A DNA stretch of 57,763 nucleotides from CBIFWW01 sp966186435 (GTDB lineage: Bacteria > Pseudomonadota > Gammaproteobacteria > Enterobacterales > Enterobacteriaceae): assembly GCA_966186435.1 (NCBI GenBank), contig CBIFWW010000003.1:1-57763 (forward strand). Reading direction: 5' to 3'. How positions within the stretch are numbered: position 1 is the stretch's first letter; every line of letters starts with the position of its first letter. This document shows, one piece after another, positions 33,668-41,739 of this stretch. A program made the translations under genes and the position numbers. The notes under the pieces are model-generated. The model ran no database searches, was not told where the DNA came from, and was given only the letters and a program-made list of their open reading frames with translations.

Positions 33668-34279
33668 TCACAGTGCGGCGCGGAGCGCTTCGCGGATTAA
33701 GGTTTCGCTATCGGCATTTGGACGGACGATTTTACTGATCATCCGGCTGGCTTCCTGTGGTTTGTAACCCAGGGAGACCAGTGCCGCTACAGCTTCGGAC
33801 TCGGCATCATCTTCAGTGCCGCTGGCCGGTGACGTCAGCACCAGCTCAGAAGCCGGGGTAAACAGATCGCCGTGCAAGCCTTTGAAACGGTCTTTCATTT
33901 CTACTACCAGACGTTCAGCGGTTTTCTTACCGACACCAGGTAATTTGACCAGCGCGGCAGGCTCTTCACGCTCGACGGCATTGACGAACTGCTGTGCCGA
34001 CATACCGGAGAGGATAGCCAGCGCCAGCTTCGGCCCAACGCCGTTAACTTTAACCAGCTCACGGAACAGGGTACGTTCCTGCTTATTATTAAAGCCGAAC
34101 AATAGCTGCGCGTCTTCCCGCACCACAAAATGGGTGAAGATAATAGTCTCCCGGCCCACCTCCGGCAGTTCATAAAAACAGGTCATTGGCATATGTACTT
34201 CATAGCCCACGCCCCCCGCCTCCAGCAATACTAAAGGGGGTTGCTTTTCAATAATAAGGCCTCTGAGTCTACCAATCAC
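33668..34279 (-). CDS. ruvA: Holliday junction-binding protein RuvA
   Basis: Junction-recognition subunit that targets RuvB. The 203 residues contain an OB fold (1-62), a double helix-hairpin-helix domain (LVKVNGVGPKLALAIL and LVKLPGVGKKTAERLV) and the C-terminal RuvB-binding domain (about 155-203). The start codon is GTG, preceded by AGGAG at 7 nt. An SOS box lies 48-67 bp upstream, between ruvA and ruvC. Confidence 0.98.
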   Translation of the reverse strand: MIGRLRGLIIEKQPPLVLLEAGGVGYEVHMPMTCFYELPEVGRETIIFTHFVVREDAQLLFGFNNKQERTLFRELVKVNGVGPKLALAILSGMSAQQFVNAVEREEPAALVKLPGVGKKTAERLVVEMKDRFKGLHGDLFTPASELVLTSPASGTEDDAESEAVAALVSLGYKPQEASRMISKIVRPNADSETLIREALRAAL

Positions 34280-34320
34280 GTTGTGCTCCTGCGTTCAGGC
34301 TAAATAAGAGGGTATCATAT

Positions 34321-34352
34321 AAAAAATACTGGATACCTATCCAGCATTTTTT
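34321..34352 (-). terminator. ruvC terminator hairpin, overlapping the ruvA LexA box
   Basis: The minus strand downstream of ruvC reads A6, then TGCTGGATA and TATCCAGTA arms, then T6. This is a textbook intrinsic terminator shape. The stem is the same DNA as the LexA site. Confidence 0.7.
34327..34346. promoter_or_regulatory. LexA (SOS) box of ruvAB
   Basis: TACTGGATACCTATCCAGCA has CTG-N10-CAG spacing and closely resembles the E. coli ruvA SOS box (CGCTGGATATCTATCCAGCA from memory). It precedes ruvA, a known SOS gene. Confidence 0.9.
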
Positions 34353-34872
34353 AACGTAAGCGCCCGCGGGCCAGATTTAACCGCGAATCACTAATTTGTA
34401 ATGTGTTCTGGCTCACGTGGCAGTGGGTAATGGCGATAGCTAAGGCATCGGCTGCATCCGCCTGTGGGTTGGCAGGAAGTTTAAGCAGGTTACGCACCAT
34501 GTGCTGTACCTGGCTTTTCTCGGCGCTCCCAATGCCCACCACCGTCTGTTTTACCTGCCTGGCCGCGTATTCAAAGACCGGTAATTCCTGGTTTACCGCG
34601 GCGACAATCGCAGCCCCCCGGGCCTGGCCGAGCTTTAAGGCTGAATCGGCGTTTTTCGCCATAAACACTTGTTCGATAGCGAAATAGTCAGGCTGGAATT
34701 GGGTAATGATTTCCGTTACCCCGGCGTAAATACGTTTCAGACGGGTGGGTAAGTCATCCACCTGGGTGCGAATACACCCGCTACCCAGGTAGGTGAGTTG
34801 CCGGCCGGTCTGGCGGATCACACCATAACCGGTAATACGTGAACCCGGGTCAATACCGAGAATAATCGCCAT
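34351..34872 (-). CDS. ruvC: Crossover junction endodeoxyribonuclease RuvC
   Basis: Dimeric nuclease that cuts Holliday junctions symmetrically. The 173 residues equal E. coli RuvC. The acidic active site is complete: D8 (GIDPGS), E67 (AIEQVF), D139 and D142 (ADAADALAIA). The ATG reading MAIILGIDPG follows GGAG by 7 nt; the frame is open 38 codons upstream into yebC, which I reject. It is separate from ruvAB by the LexA box/terminator, so it is probably transcribed with yebC. Confidence 0.97.
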   Translation of the reverse strand: MAIILGIDPGSRITGYGVIRQTGRQLTYLGSGCIRTQVDDLPTRLKRIYAGVTEIITQFQPDYFAIEQVFMAKNADSALKLGQARGAAIVAAVNQELPVFEYAARQVKQTVVGIGSAEKSQVQHMVRNLLKLPANPQADAADALAIAITHCHVSQNTLQISDSRLNLARGRLR

Positions 34873-34918
34873 CAAAAGGCTCCGCCGGCTGAAGTGAGTG
34901 CGTGGGCTGGAGGTAACA

Positions 34919-35662
34919 TCATTCCAGCGTTGCAGCCACCTCGTCAGAGATTTCACCGTTATGGTAAACCTCTTGCACATCATCACAGTCTTCCAGCATG
35001 TCGATCAGGCGCAGCAGTTTCGGCGCAGTTTCGGCATCCATGTCAGCTTTGGTAGAAGGCAGCATAGTAACTTCCGCGCTATCCGCTTTCAGGCCAGCCG
35101 CTTCTAGTGCATCACGCACCGCACCCATTTCTTCCCAGGCGGTGTACACATCGATGGTGCCATCGTCAAAGGTCACGACGTCCTCAGCACCGGCTTCCAG
35201 GGCGGCTTCCATGATCACACCTTCATCACCAGCATCGAAGGAGATAATCCCTTTCTTGCTGAACAGGTAAGCCACGGAACCATCGGTACCCAGGTTGCCA
35301 CCGGTTTTGGTGAAGGCGTGGCGCACGTCTGCCACGGTACGGTTACGGTTGTCACTCAAACATTCAATCATGACCGCCGTGCCGCCAGGGCCGTAACCTT
35401 CATAGATGATGGTTTCCATGTTGGTATCATCATCGCCGCCCACACCACGGGCGATGGCACGGTTCAGAGTGTCACGGGTCATGTTGTTTGCCAGCGCTTT
35501 GTCCACCGCAGCACGGAGGCGCGGGTTAGCGGCTGCATCACCACCGCCCAGACGGGCTGCGGTAACTAATTCACGGATGATTTTGGTGAAAATTTTGCCC
35601 CGCTTGGCGTCTTGAGCCGCTTTGCGGTGCTTAGTGTTGGCCCATTTACTGTGACCTGCCAT
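34919..35662 (-). CDS. yebC: YebC/PmpR-family protein
   Basis: Widely conserved DUF28 protein of 247 residues. Family members have been described as transcription regulators; in mitochondria and recently in bacteria a role in translation of difficult proline runs has been reported. The start MAGHSKWANTKHRKAAQDAKRG is diagnostic, and the three-domain arrangement with LNRAIARGVGG and TDGSVAYLFSKKG is intact. The ATG follows GGAGAGAG. Position between nudB and ruvC is the standard enterobacterial order. Confidence 0.96.
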   Translation of the reverse strand: MAGHSKWANTKHRKAAQDAKRGKIFTKIIRELVTAARLGGGDAAANPRLRAAVDKALANNMTRDTLNRAIARGVGGDDDTNMETIIYEGYGPGGTAVMIECLSDNRNRTVADVRHAFTKTGGNLGTDGSVAYLFSKKGIISFDAGDEGVIMEAALEAGAEDVVTFDDGTIDVYTAWEEMGAVRDALEAAGLKADSAEVTMLPSTKADMDAETAPKLLRLIDMLEDCDDVQEVYHNGEISDEVAATLE

Positions 35663-35709
35663 AACTCTCTCCAAAAATGCCCTTCCCTGCGGGTGGCCCC
35701 CGCGGGAGA

Positions 35710-36153
35710 TCAGGCAGTAGTCATTACAAACTCTTCAATCGCCTGCCGGTTGCTCCAGGATTTGGTGAATGCCGCCGCTGCCGGGGCATCCATCCACACC
35801 GAAGCCAGGTGCTCCGATATCACAACCGGGCGCTCCTGGGGTAGCCCAAGACAGAACCAGTATTCTGTATTATGAGTAACCCCCGGCGCATAGCGATGAC
35901 GCAAATGAGTAAATATCTCAAACTCTACGCGGCGCTGGCAGTCTGTTAAGGTCAGCCGTTCATTGGCGACATTAATCGCAACCTCTTCGTTTACTTCGCG
36001 CAACGCAGCCTGCAGGGCGGTTTCCCCTTCTTCTATGCTACCGGTTACCGATTGCCAGAAATCCGGGTCATCCCGCCGCTGCAACATCAGCACCCGGCCA
36101 GTATCCAGGGCGTGGATCACCACCAGTACCGACACGGGCCGCTTATAGGCCAT
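35710..36153 (-). CDS. nudB: Dihydroneopterin triphosphate diphosphatase NudB
   Basis: Nudix hydrolase removing pyrophosphate from dihydroneopterin triphosphate early in folate synthesis. The Nudix box GSIEEGETALQAALREVNEE (about 38-57) is present. The terminal Gly of the general motif is not kept, as also in E. coli NudB. The length is 147 (E. coli 150), with the C-terminal block TKSWSNRQAIEEFV. One base separates it from the aspS stop, so it is co-transcribed with aspS. Confidence 0.95.
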   Translation of the reverse strand: MAYKRPVSVLVVIHALDTGRVLMLQRRDDPDFWQSVTGSIEEGETALQAALREVNEEVAINVANERLTLTDCQRRVEFEIFTHLRHRYAPGVTHNTEYWFCLGLPQERPVVISEHLASVWMDAPAAAAFTKSWSNRQAIEEFVMTTA

Positions 36154-36154
36154 A

Positions 36155-37927
36155 TCAGTTTTTCTCTTCCTTTTTCACCACATTAAGGCTCAGCTCAGTC
36201 AGAGCAGCCTGGTTAGCGAAGCTAGGGGCTTCGGTCATCAGATCCGCCGCAGCAGTGGTTTTAGGGAAGGCAATAACATCACGAATATTGTCGGTACCGG
36301 TCAGCAGCATCACCAGACGGTCAAGACCGAAAGCCAGACCTGCATGTGGCGGGGTACCGTACTTCAGGGCGTCCAGCAGGAAGCCAAACTTCTCACGCTG
36401 TTCCTGGTCTTCAATACCCAGGATGCTGAATACCGTCTGCTGCATATCACCACGGTGAATACGCACCGAGCCACCGCCCACTTCATAGCCGTTGATAACC
36501 ATATCGTAGGCGTTAGCGATAGCGGTTTCTGGCGCAGCTTTCAGTTCTTCGGCTGTCATATCGCGCGGAGAAGTGAACGGGTGGTGCATTGCGGTCAGGC
36601 CGCCTTCGCCGTTGTCTTCAAACATTGGGAAGTCGATAACCCACAGTGGCGCCCATTTGGCTTCGTCTGTCAGGTTCAGATCTTTACCCACTTTCAGGCG
36701 CAGCGCGCCCAGGGCATCAGCCACCACACGTTTGCTGTCGGCACCGAAGAAGATAATGTCGTTATCCTGTGCACCGGTACGCGCCAGGATGGCTTCCACG
36801 ATGTCAGCATTGAGGAACTTAGCCACCGGGCTTGAGATCCCTTCAATACCTTTGGCGCGTTCGGATACCTTCATGTACGCCAGACCTTTAGCGCCATAGA
36901 TTTCAACGAACTTGCCGTAATCGTCGATGTTCTTGCGGCTAATGGCGGCACCACCCGGCACGCGCAGGGCGGCAACGCGGCCTTTGGCATCGTTAGCCGG
37001 GCCGGAGAACACCTTGAATTCAACGTCTTTGAGCAGGTCAGCAACGTCCACTAGCTCCAGTGGGTTACGCAGGTCTGGTTTGTCAGAGCCATAGCGGCTT
37101 TCCGCTTCAGCAAAGGTCATGATTGGGAAATCACCCAGATCCACGCCTTTCACGTCCAGCCACAGGTTACGCACCATTTCTTCCATAATTTCGCGCACTT
37201 GCGGTGCGGTCATAAAGGAAGTTTCCACATCGATCTGGGTAAATTCAGGCTGACGGTCAGCGCGCAAGTCTTCATCGCGGAAGCACTTCACGATCTGATA
37301 GTAGCGGTCAAAGCCAGACATCATCAGCAGCTGTTTGAACAGCTGAGGGGATTGCGGCAGGGCGTAGAATTTGCCTTTATGGACACGGCTTGGTACCAGG
37401 TAGTCACGGGCACCTTCCGGGGTGGCTTTGGTCAACATCGGGGTTTCGATGTCGAGGAAGCCGTGGTCATCCATAAAGCGACGAACGAAGCTGGTGACTT
37501 TAGCGCGGGTTTTTAGGCGCTGGGCCATTTCCGGGCGGCGCAGATCCAGGTAGCGGTATTTCAGACGCGCTTCTTCAGTATTGACCTGGTTGGAATCCAG
37601 CGGCAGTGGCTCGGAACGGTTGATGATAACCAAATCGGTGGCGAAGACTTCCACTTCACCGGTAGCCATATCGCGGTTGATATTACGTTCATCGCGGGCG
37701 CGTACCGTACCGGTTACCTGAATACAGAACTCATTACGCAGTTCAGAGGCTTGCTGAAACGCTGCCTGGCGATCCGGGTCGAAGAACACCTGCAAGATGC
37801 CTTCACGGTCGCGCATATCAATAAAGATAAGGCTACCCAGATCACGACGACGGTTGACCCAACCACACAGCGTCACTTGCTGCCCAACATGGGACAGGTT
37901 GAGCTGCCCACAGTAATTTGTACGCAT
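36155..37927 (-). CDS. aspS: Aspartyl-tRNA synthetase
   Basis: Class IIb synthetase charging tRNA-Asp. The 590 residues equal E. coli AspS. An N-terminal OB-fold anticodon domain (about 1-105) precedes the catalytic core with motif 2 FRDEDLRADRQPEFTQID and motif 3 GLAFGLDRLVMLL; the bacterial GAD insertion lies between (about 280-420). The aspS-nudB-yebC-ruvC order is that of E. coli. An ERIC element lies 124 bp upstream. Confidence 0.98.
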   Translation of the reverse strand: MRTNYCGQLNLSHVGQQVTLCGWVNRRRDLGSLIFIDMRDREGILQVFFDPDRQAAFQQASELRNEFCIQVTGTVRARDERNINRDMATGEVEVFATDLVIINRSEPLPLDSNQVNTEEARLKYRYLDLRRPEMAQRLKTRAKVTSFVRRFMDDHGFLDIETPMLTKATPEGARDYLVPSRVHKGKFYALPQSPQLFKQLLMMSGFDRYYQIVKCFRDEDLRADRQPEFTQIDVETSFMTAPQVREIMEEMVRNLWLDVKGVDLGDFPIMTFAEAESRYGSDKPDLRNPLELVDVADLLKDVEFKVFSGPANDAKGRVAALRVPGGAAISRKNIDDYGKFVEIYGAKGLAYMKVSERAKGIEGISSPVAKFLNADIVEAILARTGAQDNDIIFFGADSKRVVADALGALRLKVGKDLNLTDEAKWAPLWVIDFPMFEDNGEGGLTAMHHPFTSPRDMTAEELKAAPETAIANAYDMVINGYEVGGGSVRIHRGDMQQTVFSILGIEDQEQREKFGFLLDALKYGTPPHAGLAFGLDRLVMLLTGTDNIRDVIAFPKTTAAADLMTEAPSFANQAALTELSLNVVKKEEKN

Positions 37928-38050
37928 GAGATATCCCTTAAATTAGCCGCAGGCCGCATGTTACTCATGGCGAGTAACCCTGTCGCAGCTATTTCGAAAG
38001 TCACAACGGAATGAAAATAGGCGGCGATTATACTGGAAATTCCCGGTCTA

Positions 38051-38173
38051 TACCCAAAATAATTCGAGTTGCAGGAAGGCGGCGACGCAGAGAATCCTCA
38101 GGAGCTTACATAAGTAAGTGACTGGGGTGAACGAGGAAAGCCAACACACCTGCAGCTTGAAGTATGACGGGTT
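38051..38173. repeat. ERIC element, copy 2
   Basis: A second 123-bp ERIC in the same orientation as the first. The centre GGAGCTTACATAAGTAAGTG is closer to consensus, and the next bases ACTGGGGTGAACG match the usual ERIC core. The ends TACCCAAAATAATTCGAG and TTGAAGTATGACGGGT are imperfect inverted repeats. It occupies the divergent gap between aspS and yecD. Confidence 0.95.
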
Positions 38174-38316
38174 AGATAAGTCCGGTACCACCATCCTGCG
38201 CGTTACTTATGCGCGATTTTGTCTATTCTCACAAAAACTAACAAAAATAGTAAACCCTTCCTTTAGATTTACCCATTAAGGTAATAATGAAACCCTTGAT
38301 GAATCCCGGAGATATG

Positions 38317-38883
38317 ATGTTAACACTCAAGCCTGCTTCCACTGCCCTGGTGGTCATTGACCTTCAGGAAGGCATTTTGCCCTTCGCCGGTGGCCCTCAC
38401 AGCGCCGACGAGGTGGTTTCACGTGCCGCCCTGCTGGCAGAGAAATTCCGCGCGAATGGCTCACCGGTGGTGATGGTGCGCGTTGGCTGGTCTGCGGATT
38501 TTGCTGAAGCCTTAAAACAGCCGGTAGATGCCGTGACCCCGGCCCATGCCTTGCCGGATAACTGGTGGACTTACCCGCTCTCCCTTGGCAAGCGTGACAG
38601 CGACATCGAAGTGACTAAACGCCAGTGGGGTGCGTTCTATGGTACCGACCTGGAAATGCAGCTGCGCCGCCGTGGTATCGACACCATCGTTCTGTGCGGG
38701 ATCTCCACCAATATTGGGGTGGAATCCACCGCCCGCAACGCCTGGGAGCTGGGATTCAATCTGGTGATTGCCGAAGACGCCTGTAGCGCGGCCAGCAGCG
38801 ACCAGCACCAGGGCAGCATGACCCATATCTTCCCGCGTATCAGCCTGGTGCGCAGTAGCGACCAGATCCTGGCGGCACTGTAA
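38317..38883 (+). CDS. yecD: Isochorismatase-family protein YecD
   Basis: A 188-residue cysteine-hydrolase-fold protein, the E. coli length. Asp and Lys of the family triad are visible as D15 (VVIDLQEG) and K101 (TKRQWGAF). The nucleophile position in TNIGVESTAR is Gly134 instead of Cys, so the usual hydrolase chemistry should be absent. The ATG was chosen because GGAG lies 5 nt before it; an ATG just upstream is too near, and one ten codons upstream lacks a site. It precedes yecE by 10 bp. Confidence 0.9.
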   Translation: MLTLKPASTALVVIDLQEGILPFAGGPHSADEVVSRAALLAEKFRANGSPVVMVRVGWSADFAEALKQPVDAVTPAHALPDNWWTYPLSLGKRDSDIEVTKRQWGAFYGTDLEMQLRRRGIDTIVLCGISTNIGVESTARNAWELGFNLVIAEDACSAASSDQHQGSMTHIFPRISLVRSSDQILAAL

Positions 38884-38893
38884 GGATGGCGGC

Positions 38894-39712
38894 GTGATCT
38901 ATATTGGCCTGCCCCAATGGTCACACCCTGGTTGGGTGCGGCTGGGTATTGCAACCCTCGAAGATTACGCCCGCCATTTTAATTGCGTCGAGGGCAATAC
39001 CACCCTGTATGCCCTGCCCTCAGCGGAGACCGTGTTGCGCTGGCGTGCCATGACCGACGATCATTTCCGCTTCTGTTTTAAATTCCCGGCCACCATCAGC
39101 CATCAGGCGGCCCTACGCCATTGCGATGATCTCACCGGTGAATTCTTCGAGCGTCTGGAGCCGTTAAGCCACCGTATTGGTCAGTTTTGGCTCCAACTCC
39201 CCGCCACCTTTGGCCCCCGAGATCTTCCCGCACTGTGGGCGTTTCTTGATGGGCTACCGAAAGCATTTCGCTATGGGGTGGAGGTGCGCCATCCGCAGTT
39301 TTTCGCCAAAGGGGCAGAAGAACAGGCTCTTAACCGCGGCCTCCACCAGCGCGGCGTCAATCGAGTGATCCTCGACAGCCGCCCGGTGCACAGCGCCCGC
39401 CCCCACAGTGAGGCTATTCGCGAGGCCCAACGCAAGAAACCGGTGGTGCCGGTGCATGCGGTCAACACCGGCGGCCAGCCGATGGTACGTTTTATCGGCA
39501 GTGATGATATGGCACAAAACCAGGCTTTATTCACGGCCTGGCATCAGCCCTTAACCCGCTGGGCCAGTGAGGGAACCCCCTGGCTGTTTCTGCACACCCC
39601 GGATATTCGCCAGGCCCCGGAGCTGGTTCATACCCTGTGGCCGACCCTGCACAGCCTGTTCCCAGGCCTGCCCGCCGTGCCTTCCATCCCGCTCCAGGAA
39701 ACGCTGTTTTAA
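38894..39712 (+). CDS. yecE: DUF72 protein YecE
   Basis: A 272-residue TIM-barrel-like DUF72 protein of unknown function, matching E. coli YecE in length and context. The start MIYIGLPQWSHPGW and the segments NCVEGNTTLYALPS and RYGVEVRHPQFF are typical of the family. It is linked to yecD by a 10-bp gap. Confidence 0.93.
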   Translation: MIYIGLPQWSHPGWVRLGIATLEDYARHFNCVEGNTTLYALPSAETVLRWRAMTDDHFRFCFKFPATISHQAALRHCDDLTGEFFERLEPLSHRIGQFWLQLPATFGPRDLPALWAFLDGLPKAFRYGVEVRHPQFFAKGAEEQALNRGLHQRGVNRVILDSRPVHSARPHSEAIREAQRKKPVVPVHAVNTGGQPMVRFIGSDDMAQNQALFTAWHQPLTRWASEGTPWLFLHTPDIRQAPELVHTLWPTLHSLFPGLPAVPSIPLQETLF

Positions 39713-39861
39713 TTACAGGTTATCGTTACAAGTTACTGTATATATTAGAATAACCAGTAATATGTTCGGGCAAAATTTGTTCACCCGACGCTTCAATTTC
39801 AGTACACTTCTCAATCAATGTTCCATTTGGCTTAAGAGTAAAAACTCCCGTAGGTGAAAGG

Positions 39862-40023
39862 ATGAGGACAACGAATAGTCTTGCCGCAGTCATCGCTCGT
39901 TACGTACCATGGATTGATTGGATTGGTTTGGTAAACTCGCTTTACCAGGTTTCACAGAGGACACAGAGCAAGTACAACCTCATTGCTCGACCGAAAGATC
40001 GTATTCAATGGACTTCATTCTAA
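39862..40023 (+). CDS. Small hypothetical protein, first gene of a two-gene cassette
   Basis: A 53-residue frame too short for usual gene calling. It starts at an ATG placed 7 nt after AGGTG, reads MRTTNSLAAVIARYVPWIDW..., and ends in TAA that shares its last base with the ATG of the next gene (TAATG). The overlap and ribosome site support real translation. A mostly hydrophobic or amphipathic helix spans about residues 8-30, followed by a basic tail. I recognise no family. 39713-39861 upstream is AT-rich and may hold its promoter. Confidence 0.6.
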   Translation: MRTTNSLAAVIARYVPWIDWIGLVNSLYQVSQRTQSKYNLIARPKDRIQWTSF

Positions 40024-40358
40024 TGAGTAATATTCAGCTTAAGGTGTTGGATATGTTTCAGGATGAAATCTCTCGGGAGTTAGACCGGAACGGGAAAGAA
40101 ATCCTATTAGAATTCGATTCTGATCTATTCAATGCGCCAGGTGATGATCTTCATTACGCCCTTGATCGATACCAAAGGGAGTTCGGCGTTGATCTGTCCA
40201 ATGTTAACTGGAGCAATTACTTCCCATGGGAGAACATCCCCCGTTTGGCCCGATGGTTTGGTAAGGTCAAACGGGAAGTCATTGAATCATCAAGATTACC
40301 GCTTACGGTCAGGATGTTTGCTGAATCAGCAGCAGCAGGCAAATGGCTTTATGATTGA
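40023..40358 (+). CDS. DUF1493-family protein (ACP-like)
   Basis: An 111-residue acidic protein in the DUF1493 family, judged by the GDDLHYALDRYQREFGVDL region, the aromatic NYFPW segment and the C-terminal LTVRMFAESAAAGKWLYD. The first part resembles an acyl carrier protein helix II (GxDSL...F.), but Asp stands where the phosphopantetheine Ser would be. No biochemical function is known to me. The start overlaps the preceding stop (TAATG). A longer open frame with an ATG five codons upstream is possible but lacks a ribosome site. An intrinsic terminator follows. Confidence 0.8.
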   Translation: MSNIQLKVLDMFQDEISRELDRNGKEILLEFDSDLFNAPGDDLHYALDRYQREFGVDLSNVNWSNYFPWENIPRLARWFGKVKREVIESSRLPLTVRMFAESAAAGKWLYD

Positions 40359-40362
40359 CTCC

Positions 40363-40390
40363 AAAGCGCCCTTTTGTGGCGCTTTATTTA
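40363..40390 (+). terminator. Terminator after the DUF1493 cassette
   Basis: AAAGCGCC and GGCGCTTT arms (40363-40370 with 40378-40385), 7-nt loop, then ATTTAT. The 170 bp between this and yecN holds the yecN promoter region; I see no gene there. Confidence 0.7.
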
Positions 40391-40564
40391 TGCTTATTAA
40401 TGTCCTTACTTAACTCCCATCTTGAACCATCCGCTGTGGCCCTCCCCGAATTATCCTCTACGCCGCCAATACCGTTACAGAAATCCGTATTTTAAGTTAA
40501 CGACAGTCGTAACTGAGCAAGCTATGATGGATAAAGCCATCCAACGGATTTACACGGAGTTTCT

Positions 40565-40960
40565 ATGGTAAGCGCGCTTTATGCCGTGCTGGGTGCCTTG
40601 TTAGTGATTAAGTTTTCCTTCGACGTGGTGCGGTTACGGATGCAATACCGGGTTTCTTACGGCGACGGTGGCTTTAGCGAATTACAAAGTGCCATCCGCA
40701 TTCACGGAAATGCGGTGGAATATGTGCCGATTGCGATTTTACTGCTGCTGCTGATGGAGATGAACGGCGCAGAGACCTGGATGGTCCATATTTGCGGCCT
40801 GCTGCTGGTCGTTGGCCGGATAATGCACTACTACGGGTTTCACCACCGTTTGATTCGCTGGCGTCGTTCCGGGATGTCGGCCACCTGGTGCAGCCTGCTG
40901 CTTATGGCAGCAGCCAATCTGTGGTATATGCCCTGGGAGTTGGTTTTCGCCCTGCATTAA
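40565..40960 (+). CDS. yecN: MAPEG-family membrane protein YecN
   Basis: A 131-residue inner-membrane protein with four hydrophobic segments and the MAPEG pattern (VRLRMQYRVSYGDGG, then the AIRIHGNAVEYVPIA segment). Family members in eukaryotes conjugate glutathione; the bacterial role is unknown. ACGGAG precedes the ATG. It lies 38 bp before cmoA. Confidence 0.92.
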   Translation: MVSALYAVLGALLVIKFSFDVVRLRMQYRVSYGDGGFSELQSAIRIHGNAVEYVPIAILLLLLMEMNGAETWMVHICGLLLVVGRIMHYYGFHHRLIRWRRSGMSATWCSLLLMAAANLWYMPWELVFALH

Positions 40961-40998
40961 CGCACAATACCCGTTCTTGTTTTCCCCGGAACTGAACT

Positions 40999-41739
40999 AT
41001 GTCTGACCGCGATACCCTATTTTCCGCCCCCATCGACAAACTGGGCGACTGGACTTTTGATGAACGAGTTGCCGAAGTCTTCCCGGATATGATCCAGCGT
41101 TCGGTACCTGGCTATTCCAATATTATTTCGATGATTGGCATGTTGGCAGAACGTTTTGTCACCCCGGGTAGCCAGGTGTATGACCTGGGTTGCTCTTTGG
41201 GTGCCGCCACCTTATCGGTGCGCCGCAACATTCATTATGAAGGCTGTAAAATTATCGCGGTCGATAATTCCCCGGCCATGGTAGAACGCTGCCGTCGCCA
41301 CATTACCGCGTTTAAAGCCACCACCCCGGTGGAGGTGATCGAAGCGGATATTCGCGATATCGATATTGAGAACGCCTCTATGGTGGTGCTCAATTTCACT
41401 ATTCAGTTCCTCAACCCGGACGACCGTTTGGCGCTGCTGAAAAAGGTCTATCAGGGCCTGAAACCCGGCGGTGCGCTGGTGCTATCGGAAAAATTCAGCT
41501 TTGAAGATAACCAAATGGGTGAACTCCTGTTCAACATGCACCATGACTTTAAGCGGGCCAATGGCTATAGCGAACTGGAAATTAGCCAAAAGCGCAGCAT
41601 GCTGGAAAACGTGATGCTGACAGATTCCGTTGAAGCCCATAAAGCCCGGCTCCATGAGGCGGGTTTTGAACACAGCGAGCTGTGGTTCCAGTGCTTTAAC
41701 TTCGGCTCCCTGGTGGCGTTGAAAGAGGGTTCCGTATGA
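40999..41739 (+). CDS. cmoA: Carboxy-SAM synthase CmoA
   Basis: Converts S-adenosylmethionine and prephenate to carboxy-SAM, the donor for CmoB. The 246-residue class I methyltransferase fold shows the cofactor loop VYDLGCSLGAATLSVR (about 58-73) and IIAVDNSPAMVERC. The final ATGA overlaps cmoB. Confidence 0.97.
   Translation: MSDRDTLFSAPIDKLGDWTFDERVAEVFPDMIQRSVPGYSNIISMIGMLAERFVTPGSQVYDLGCSLGAATLSVRRNIHYEGCKIIAVDNSPAMVERCRRHITAFKATTPVEVIEADIRDIDIENASMVVLNFTIQFLNPDDRLALLKKVYQGLKPGGALVLSEKFSFEDNQMGELLFNMHHDFKRANGYSELEISQKRSMLENVMLTDSVEAHKARLHEAGFEHSELWFQCFNFGSLVALKEGSV

Noticed and set aside
34873..34986. N-terminal extension of RuvC by 38 codons
   Set aside because: The extension overlaps yebC, and the internal ATG has GGAG at proper spacing and gives the E. 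coli length.
35710..36153. NudB as a damaged Nudix protein because the box lacks its final Gly
   Set aside because: E. coli NudB has the same departure from the general motif, so it is a family trait.
39733..39760. LexA-like CTGTATATAT sequence upstream of the two-gene cassette
   Set aside because: No CAG follows at ten bases, so the two half-sites needed for LexA are not present.
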